Made by a program: the position numbers and the translations under genes. Positions 57,951 through 64,000 of a stretch of 64,000 nt of DNA are shown here, piece after piece. This DNA is from Stomoxys calcitrans. Taxonomy: Eukaryota > Arthropoda > Insecta > Diptera > Muscidae. Position 1 is the first letter of the stretch. Each line of letters opens with the position of its first letter. Location: the NCBI RefSeq assembly GCF_963082655.1, contig NC_081552.1:55933610-55997609 (forward strand). Reading direction: 5' to 3'. A model generated the notes under the pieces. The model searched no databases. It was not told the origin of the DNA and worked only from the letters and a program-made list of their open reading frames with translations.

Positions 57951-58751
57951 ATGACTGTTTTAGAACGTGTAAAGGTGGCAAAGGAGAAGGGATATTGCTT
58001 TAACTGCCTTTGTGGGTCTCATACCAGGGAATGGTGCCGTTCTCGGAATGCTTGCGCAGTGTGTAACAGAAATCACCATACAAAACTTCACGTTGATGGT
58101 ACCAATGAGCCCAAAAAGCAAGCCCACTGCAACAAGCCATATTCATACCAAAAACAGTCGTCACATGAATTTTTATCATCTCGTACCCAAAGTAAAACAC
58201 ACAAAGCCAATTCATCGCATCAGAAACCAAAGTCTCAAGCAGAAGGATACCAAATAAGACAACGCCTTGGCGGACGGTCCAAGAAGCATGTATTTATGCC
58301 AACTGCGTTGGCACGTGCAATAACCATAGTTGGAGCAAACAAGACCCGAATTTTATTAAACTCAGGAGCAACAGAGACTGTTATATTAAAGTCATTTGTA
58401 AAAAACAATCAGTTCCAGACAACAAAAAGGAATGACAAAGAGTACTGTACGGTTAATTTACAATCGTTTCACGACAGTGCCGTCAAAATACAAATCCATG
58501 GATTGGTACAATCAAAATTTACTTCACCGCTTCCAGAAAAAGTGCAGGACAGGATACTAGAAAATACTTATAGTCACCTTCCTGATTTAGCCGATCCCCA
58601 TTTCTATCATCCGGTCAACATCGATATTATGGTTGGCAACGATGAGCTAGCGAAGGTGCTAAAGGCTGGTCTTATCCAAACAGCAAGTCATATGCCTATA
58701 GCTCAAAGCACTGTGTTTGGATGGGTGATCTCGGGGGCTAGATATTATTAA
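57951..58751 (+). CDS. Extra frame: zinc knuckles plus inactive Bel-type protease domain
   Basis: A 266-codon frame between pol and the 3' LTR, in a different frame from pol. I take the first ATG (57951), but homology begins upstream: the open stretch from 57870 already contains a first knuckle (CKVCQDRHHLRFC at 57897). Two more knuckles follow (CFNCLCGSHTREWC, CAVCNRNHHTKLH), then a basic linker and a DUF1758-like domain. There the active-site motif reads LLNSGATET, with Asn where Asp is required. The later landmarks LADPHFY, IDIMVGNDEL and VFGWVISGA are kept, so the fold may persist without catalysis. It parallels Gag-Pol residues about 331-620 but is clearly diverged, as if captured from another Bel element. 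Its expression would need splicing or re-initiation. It may equally be a passive fragment. Confidence 0.7.
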   Translation: MTVLERVKVAKEKGYCFNCLCGSHTREWCRSRNACAVCNRNHHTKLHVDGTNEPKKQAHCNKPYSYQKQSSHEFLSSRTQSKTHKANSSHQKPKSQAEGYQIRQRLGGRSKKHVFMPTALARAITIVGANKTRILLNSGATETVILKSFVKNNQFQTTKRNDKEYCTVNLQSFHDSAVKIQIHGLVQSKFTSPLPEKVQDRILENTYSHLPDLADPHFYHPVNIDIMVGNDELAKVLKAGLIQTASHMPIAQSTVFGWVISGARYY

Positions 58752-58779
58752 TGTTGCGACATCGCAAGAGGCCCCGCCA

Positions 58780-59244
58780 TGTTAAACTTCGTTTAACAGC
58801 AACTGAATTTTATTATTAAAGAGCGTACTGAATTTGCCAAAATGAATTATATTACAATTTATAATGATTTGAAATTATTTGACCTTACCCTATTTAGAAT
58901 AAGAAAGATGGGAACTCTTACATATTGGAAAAAATTAAAGCTTTTGCTCAAGCAAATTAAGAGTTCCCATGTTTGAGTTAAATTGTACTTTTGAAGTCTA
59001 CACTTGCTGAATATAAATAAGAATGGCTTCCCCGCTTAAGTAGTTGTAGCTTAAGACTTACTTGGTATCACAACACCGAAGCGGTAAGAAGATAAAGGCT
59101 GCCAATAAAACTACAACAACTAAAACGTAAAACCTTCACCTTTTTTTTGTTCTTTTCATATTGGGTTTTTTTCTGTTTTACAATCTGTGAGAATCCGAAA
59201 TAATACAGTCCACTTCTATCATAGAAACCTCACGAGATTGTACA
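58780..59244 (+). repeat. 3' LTR of the Bel-Pao element
   Basis: Begins TGTTAAACTTCG and ends GATTGTACA, with TG...CA termini as expected. It is preceded by CGCAAGAGGCCCCGCCA, at best a poor polypurine tract. Confidence 0.93.
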
Positions 59245-59304
59245 CATTTATTGGGTCATGGAAATCTAAAGATGTGGGTGGTTGCAGTAAAATTTAAAAG
59301 TATC

Positions 59305-60258
59305 AAGTAAGAGCGTGCCAAGTTCGGCCGGGCCGAATCTTATATACCCTCCACCATGGATCGCATTTGTCGAGTTCTATGCGCAGTATCTCTTTTTAGG
59401 CAAACAAAGAATATTGAATAAGAACAGTTGTGCTATTGGAGCTATAGTTATAGTCGATTCGGACCATTAATGAATGCTGAACATTGTAGAAGTCATTGTG
59501 TAATATTTCAGTTCATTCGGATAAGAATTGCGCCTTGTAGGGGCTCAAAAAGCAAAATCGGGAGATCGGTTTATATGGGAGCTGTATCAAGCTATTGATC
59601 GATTCAGACCATATTAGACACGTATGCTAAAGGTCATGAGGGAAGCCATTGTACAAAATTGCTTCCAAATTGGATGAGAATTGCGCCCTCTGGAGGCTCA
59701 AGAAGTCAAGATCCCAGATCGGTTGATACGGCAGCTATATCAGGTTATATACCGATTTGCGCCATAATTAGCACAGTTATTGGAAGTCATAACAAAACAC
59801 CTCATACCAAAGTTCAGCCAAATCGGATGAGAATTGCGCGCTTTACGGGCTCAAGAATTCAAGATCCAAGATCGGTTTATATGATAGCTATACCAGATTA
59901 TGAACCGATTTGAGCCATTCCTAGCGCAGTTATTGAAAGTGATGCCAAAACACTATGTGCAAAATTTCAGTCAAATCGGATGAGAATTGCGCCCTCTAGA
60001 GGCTCAAGAAGTCAAGACCCAAGATCGGTTTATATGGCAGCTATATCAAAACATGGACCGACATAGTGTCTAGCTTTACTCCTTCGAAACTTAGCGTGCT
60101 TTCGACAGACAGACGGACGGACATGGCTAGATCGACTTAAAATGACATGGCGATCAAGAATATATATACTTTATGGGGTCTCAGACGCATATTTCGAGGT
60201 GTTACAAACAAAATGACGAAATTAGTATACCACCATCCTATGTGGAGGGTATAAAAAG
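59305..60258 (+). mobile_element. Family-A element, copy A11
   Basis: Head AAGTAAGAGCGTGCCAAGTT, TATACCCTCCACCATGG, three diverged monomers, a reduced array GACAGACGGACGGACATG and tail CCATCCTATGTGGAGGGTAT. It is more diverged than A4 or A6, so probably older. Confidence 0.75.
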
Positions 60259-60529
60259 CAATTATGGGATTTTGATTTCGAATATGTTGTTAAATTATTA
60301 TATTGCAGAGTTTTCAAATTTTTCACATTTTTCCCCATGAACAGGGGCAAACTTCTCACATATCACCGAGTGCAGGTCGATTCAAGTTTAAGTTTAATGA
60401 TAAAGTTCCTCCCTTTTATAGCCGAGTCCTCGAGCGAGAATTGTTATATTACTACATTATATTACTACATCATTGTCATATTACATTTTTTCGAAATTTT
60501 AAACAGCGAGTTGCTTTAAGCATCCCCTC
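60259..60529. other. Short unique stretch
   Basis: AT-rich sequence with a small ATTACTACATTAT duplication near 60447-60470. No gene seen. Confidence 0.4.
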
Positions 60530-61400
60530 ATCTGAGCAGAATATGGTCCAAATCGGACTGTATTTAGATACTGATGCCATATAGACCGATCTGCCGATTT
60601 AGGGGTCTAAGCCCATAAAAGCCGCATTTATTTCCCGCCACATATACCGATCTGTCGATATCGATATGGTCATAAGCCCATAAAAACCTCAAATATAAAA
60701 CGATTTCGTCGAAATGGTAACACTGTTTAGCAATAAACCTCCCGCCATTCGACCCAAATTTTGATCCTGGTCGGGCCATATTTAGATAAGCTTCCATATA
60801 GACCAATCTGCTGATTTAATGTCTTAAGCGGTAATTATTATCAGATTTCGTTGAAATTTTAAATAGTTAAATTTCATCGATATCCGACTCAAATATGGTT
60901 TAGATCGGTATATATTCAGATATATAGAGCGATCTGCCGTCTTGAGCCCAGAAAGGCTAAAGTTATAACCAGATTTTGCTGAAGCTTAAAACTTAGATAT
61001 GGTTCAGATCGGTCATTATTCAGATATAGCTGCCAAATAGACCGATCTGCCGATTAGGGGTCTTAAGGCCATTAAAGCTGCAATTACTACCCAATTTCCT
61101 TGGAATGAGACACTGTGACTTGTTTTAAGCCTCTCGTCTTTCGACCACAATATGATACAGATCAGACTATATTTAGATATAGCTGCCATATAGACCGATC
61201 TTCCAATTTAGAGTCTTAATCCCATAAAAAGAGGATTTGTTGTCCAATTTCGCGGAAACTGTGACTTGTATAAGAGTTCTCGGGACCTTAATCGAATATG
61301 ATCCAGTCCAGACCCCATTTGCATATTACTATGGTTATAGTAGTGGATGGTTAATTTATCCATAGTGGTCGGTGTCCAAAGTTTGGTACGTCAGAACTGA
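60530..61400 (-). repeat. Diverged family-B copy B8
   Basis: Units with CCATATAGACCGATCTGCCG and a degraded head GTGGTCGGTGTCCAAAGTTT at the right. The tail end is missing. Confidence 0.55.
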
Positions 61401-61417
61401 ACACGTTTTTAGATGTT

Positions 61418-62455
61418 TTTATACCAAACACCATAGTTTAGCGGGTATATTCATTTAGTCATTCCGTTTGTAACACATCGAAATATCAGTTTTCGACCCT
61501 ACGAAGTATATATATTTCGGATTATTGTAAAATTCCAAGACGTTTTAACGATGTCCGTGTGTCCGCCAGTTGTAATCACGCTGCAGTCCTTAAAAATTGA
61601 GATATTGAATTGTAATTATGCAAAGAATCGTATTTCTTCTATACGCAGGTTAAGTTCTTGAATGGGCCACATCGCACTATATTTGGACATAGCTGTCACA
61701 TAGACCGATCTATTTTTTTTGGGTCTTATGCCTATGACAGGCGCATTTATTACTCTACTTCGCTGAAGTTTGGAACAGTGAGTTGTATTAAGACTCCCAA
61801 TATGTGTCCCGAATATGGTCCAGATTGGGCCATTTTAAGATAAAGCTGCCATAGCCATCGATCTTGAGCTTTAGGCTCTGAAGGCCAATAAAGGGTGCAT
61901 TTGTTCTATGATTTTGCCGAAATATGAAACAGTAATTTGCACTAGGGGCCTCGACATCCGACCCCAATATGGTGTATATCGGACTATACTTATCTTCAGC
62001 TGCCATATAGGCTGACATACCGATTTAGGGTCTTAAGCCTATAACAGGCGCATTTATTACCAGATTTCGCTGAAATTCAGAACAATGGGTTTTATTGGGC
62101 CCGTCGATGTCCGAACCAAAAACGGTCCAGATCGAAATATTTTTTGATATAGCTGTCATATAGATCGATCTGCTGATTACGGGTCTTAGGCTTATAACAG
62201 TCGCATTTATTACTCGACTTCGCTGAAATTTGAAACAGTGAATTGCATTCAAACTCAGACCGGGCTATATTCAGATATATCTGCCATAGAGACCATTGAA
62301 AGACCATAAAAGGCGCATTAATTCTCCGATTTTGCACATCAAACCCAATTATGGTCCAGATTGGACCATATTTAGATATGGGTGTTATATATATCGATCA
62401 CCCGAATAAGGGATAATCACATGAACGGCACAAACGAACTTAATGCTTTTTTATT
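61418..62455 (-). mobile_element. Diverged family-B copy B9
   Basis: Tail TTTTATACCAAACACCATAG with GCGGGTATATTCATTTAGTC, core GATGTCCGTGTGTCCGCC (array nearly gone), diverged units and a vestigial head ACGAACTTAATGCTTTTT. Confidence 0.6.
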
Positions 62456-63700
62456 TGTTATACCCACCACCGAAGGATGAGGGTATATTCGTTTTGTTAT
62501 TCCGTTTGAAACACATCAAAATATCCATTTCCAACCCTATAAAGTATATATATTCTTTTTCGTCAAAAAAGAACTAAGATGGTCTTGCCTTGTCCTTCAA
62601 ATAACGCTACAGTCATTAAAAATAGAGATATTGAGCTGAAACTGTGCACATATTCTTTTCTTGTCCATAGGCAGGTTAAGTACGAAGATAAGCTATATGG
62701 GACTATATCTTGATATAGCCCACATATGGACCGAAACGCCGTTTACGGGTTTGAGGCTCATAAAAGCCACATTTATTATCTGATGTCGCCGAAATTTGAG
62801 ACAGTGAGTTGTATTAGACCACTCGATATCCTTCTTTAATTTGGCCCCGATCGGTCTAGATTTGGATATAGCTGCGATATAGACCGATCTCTCGATTTAA
62901 GGTCTTGGGCCCATAAAAGGCGAATTTAATAACCGAAGTCGCAAAAATTTGGGACAGTGAATTGTGTCAGGTCCTCTAATATCTTTCTTCAATTTGGCCC
63001 AGATCGGTCTAGATTTCGATGAAGCTGCCACATAGACCGATCTCACGACTAAAGGTTTTGGGCCCATAAAGGCGCATTCAGTGTTAGGCCCTTCGACATT
63101 CTTGTTCAGACTTGGATATAGCTGCCATATAGACCGATCTCTCGATTTAAGGTTTTGGGCCCATAAAAGGCGCATTTATTGCCCGATGTCGCCAAAATTT
63201 AGGAGAGTGAGTTAAGTGAGGCCGTGCTACACATATCTGTAATTTAGCTTAGATCGATCAAGATTTGCATGTAGCTTCCATATAGACCGATCTCTAGATT
63301 TAAGATTTTGGGCTCATAAAAAGCACATTTCTTGTCCGATCTCGCCGAAATTTGGGACAGTGAGTTGTATTAGGCGGTTTGACATCCCTCTTTAATTTGA
63401 TCCAGATCGGTTCAGATTTGGATTTAGCTGCCATATAGTCCGATCTCTCGATTTAAAGTCTTGGCCTTCTAAAAGCGCATTTACATATCGATTTCGCTGA
63501 AATTTGACACAGTGACTTATGTTAGGCTTTTCAACATCCGCTTCGTTTATGATTCAGATCGGTCTATTTTTGGACATAGCTACCAAAAAGACCAATATTT
63601 TTTTCTACAAAATTGAACTATGACTTGTACTTATTAGAAAACTTAATGTCCGTGCCGAATGTGGTCCAAATCGGACCCTATTTCGATATAGCCGCTAGTC
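62456..63700 (-). mobile_element. Family-B copy B10 (head lost)
   Basis: Tail TTATACCCACCACCGAAGGA, TATATATTCTTTTTCGTC, no tetranucleotide array, then about eight units (CCATATAGACCGATCTCTCG). It breaks off inside a unit where a family-A segment begins. Confidence 0.65.
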
Positions 63701-64000
63701 AGTCAGCGAATTCGAATAAGAATTGCGCCATTTGGGGGCTCAAGAAGTAAAATAGAGAGATCGATTTATATGGGAGCTGTATCGGGCTATAGACCGATAG
63801 GCCAATTCGGATAGGAATTGCGCCCTCTAGAAGCTGAAGAAGTCAAGACCAAAGATCAGTTTATATGGCAGCTATATTAGGTTATGGACCGATTTGAACC
63901 ATACTTGGCACAGTTGTTGGATATCATAACAAAATACGCCGAGCCAAAAATCATTCAAATCGGATAAGAAATGCGCCCTCTAGAAGCTCAAGAAATCAAG
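63701..64000 (+). repeat. Family-A monomers running off the window
   Basis: Starts inside the element with GAATTCGAATAAGAATTGCG and contains two 153-bp-type monomers (GAAGCTGAAGAAGTCAAGAC). The head is absent and the tail lies beyond the window. Confidence 0.6.

Larger units (their letters stand above)
49490..59244 (+). mobile_element. Bel-Pao LTR retrotransposon with intact Gag-Pol
   Basis: A 9.75-kb element with 465-bp LTRs (offset 9290) that are identical by eye except for the first two bases, a tRNA-Tyr-like primer site, a 2.6-kb leader, one intact Gag-Pol frame and an additional gag-protease-like frame before the 3' LTR. No target duplication is evident: the left flank ends GTTTT and the right flank starts CATTT. 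Identical LTRs and an unbroken 1733-codon frame point to recent activity. Confidence 0.9.

Overview
The window looks like repeat-rich, AT-rich intergenic or heterochromatin-like DNA of a higher fly. I infer a calyptrate (house-fly or stable-fly type), because the dominant interspersed repeats share the (GTCY)n core and the TATACCC/GGGTATA termini of the dipteran mini-me/DINE-1 type, the mariners are insect-type, and the retrotransposons resemble fly Gypsy and Bel-Pao lineages. I see no convincing host gene, rRNA gene, functional tRNA gene or CRISPR array. Almost every long open frame belongs to a transposable element.

Layout. From 1 to about 23.1 kb lies a mosaic of short non-autonomous repeats. 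Family A has a 153-bp internal monomer, family B is a related type with its own head and tail, family D is a third relative, and C, E and F are unclassified. Two long hairpins sit among them (10049-10141 and 11348-11399). From 23.2 to 24.9 kb is a decayed Bel-Pao gag-protease relic. From 25.05 to 38.06 kb is one family-B copy split by a complete Gypsy-type LTR retrotransposon (25839-37362). This element has 2850-bp nearly identical LTRs, a 4-bp ATAT target duplication, a tRNA-Lys-like primer site, a Gag with an N-terminal RING-H2 finger, and Pol in the -1 frame behind an in-phase A AAA AAC slip site. From 38.1 to 46.8 kb are more B, D and A copies and a 200-N assembly gap (44679-44878). From 46.9 to 48.3 kb are two broken mariners abutting at a TA.

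From 49490 to 59244 is a Bel-Pao element with LTRs identical by eye. It carries an intact 1733-codon Gag-Pol frame and, between pol and the 3' LTR, an extra frame with three zinc knuckles and a Bel-type protease domain whose catalytic Asp is replaced by Asn. From 59.3 kb to the end are further A and B copies, the last running off the window.

How the parts work together. The two LTR elements are self-contained and look recently active: they carry capsid, protease, RT/RNase H and integrase, with the LTRs supplying promoter and poly(A) signals. Families A, B and D encode nothing credible. Their 3'-terminal hairpins suggest mobilisation in trans by a Helitron/Helentron-like replicase that is not in this window. 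Many short open frames in them arise because the 153-bp monomer is a multiple of three. The most unusual items are the RING-bearing Gag, the in-phase slip site, the hairpin in place of a polypurine tract, the tRNA-like segments in the Gypsy LTR, and the dead-protease extra frame in the Bel element.
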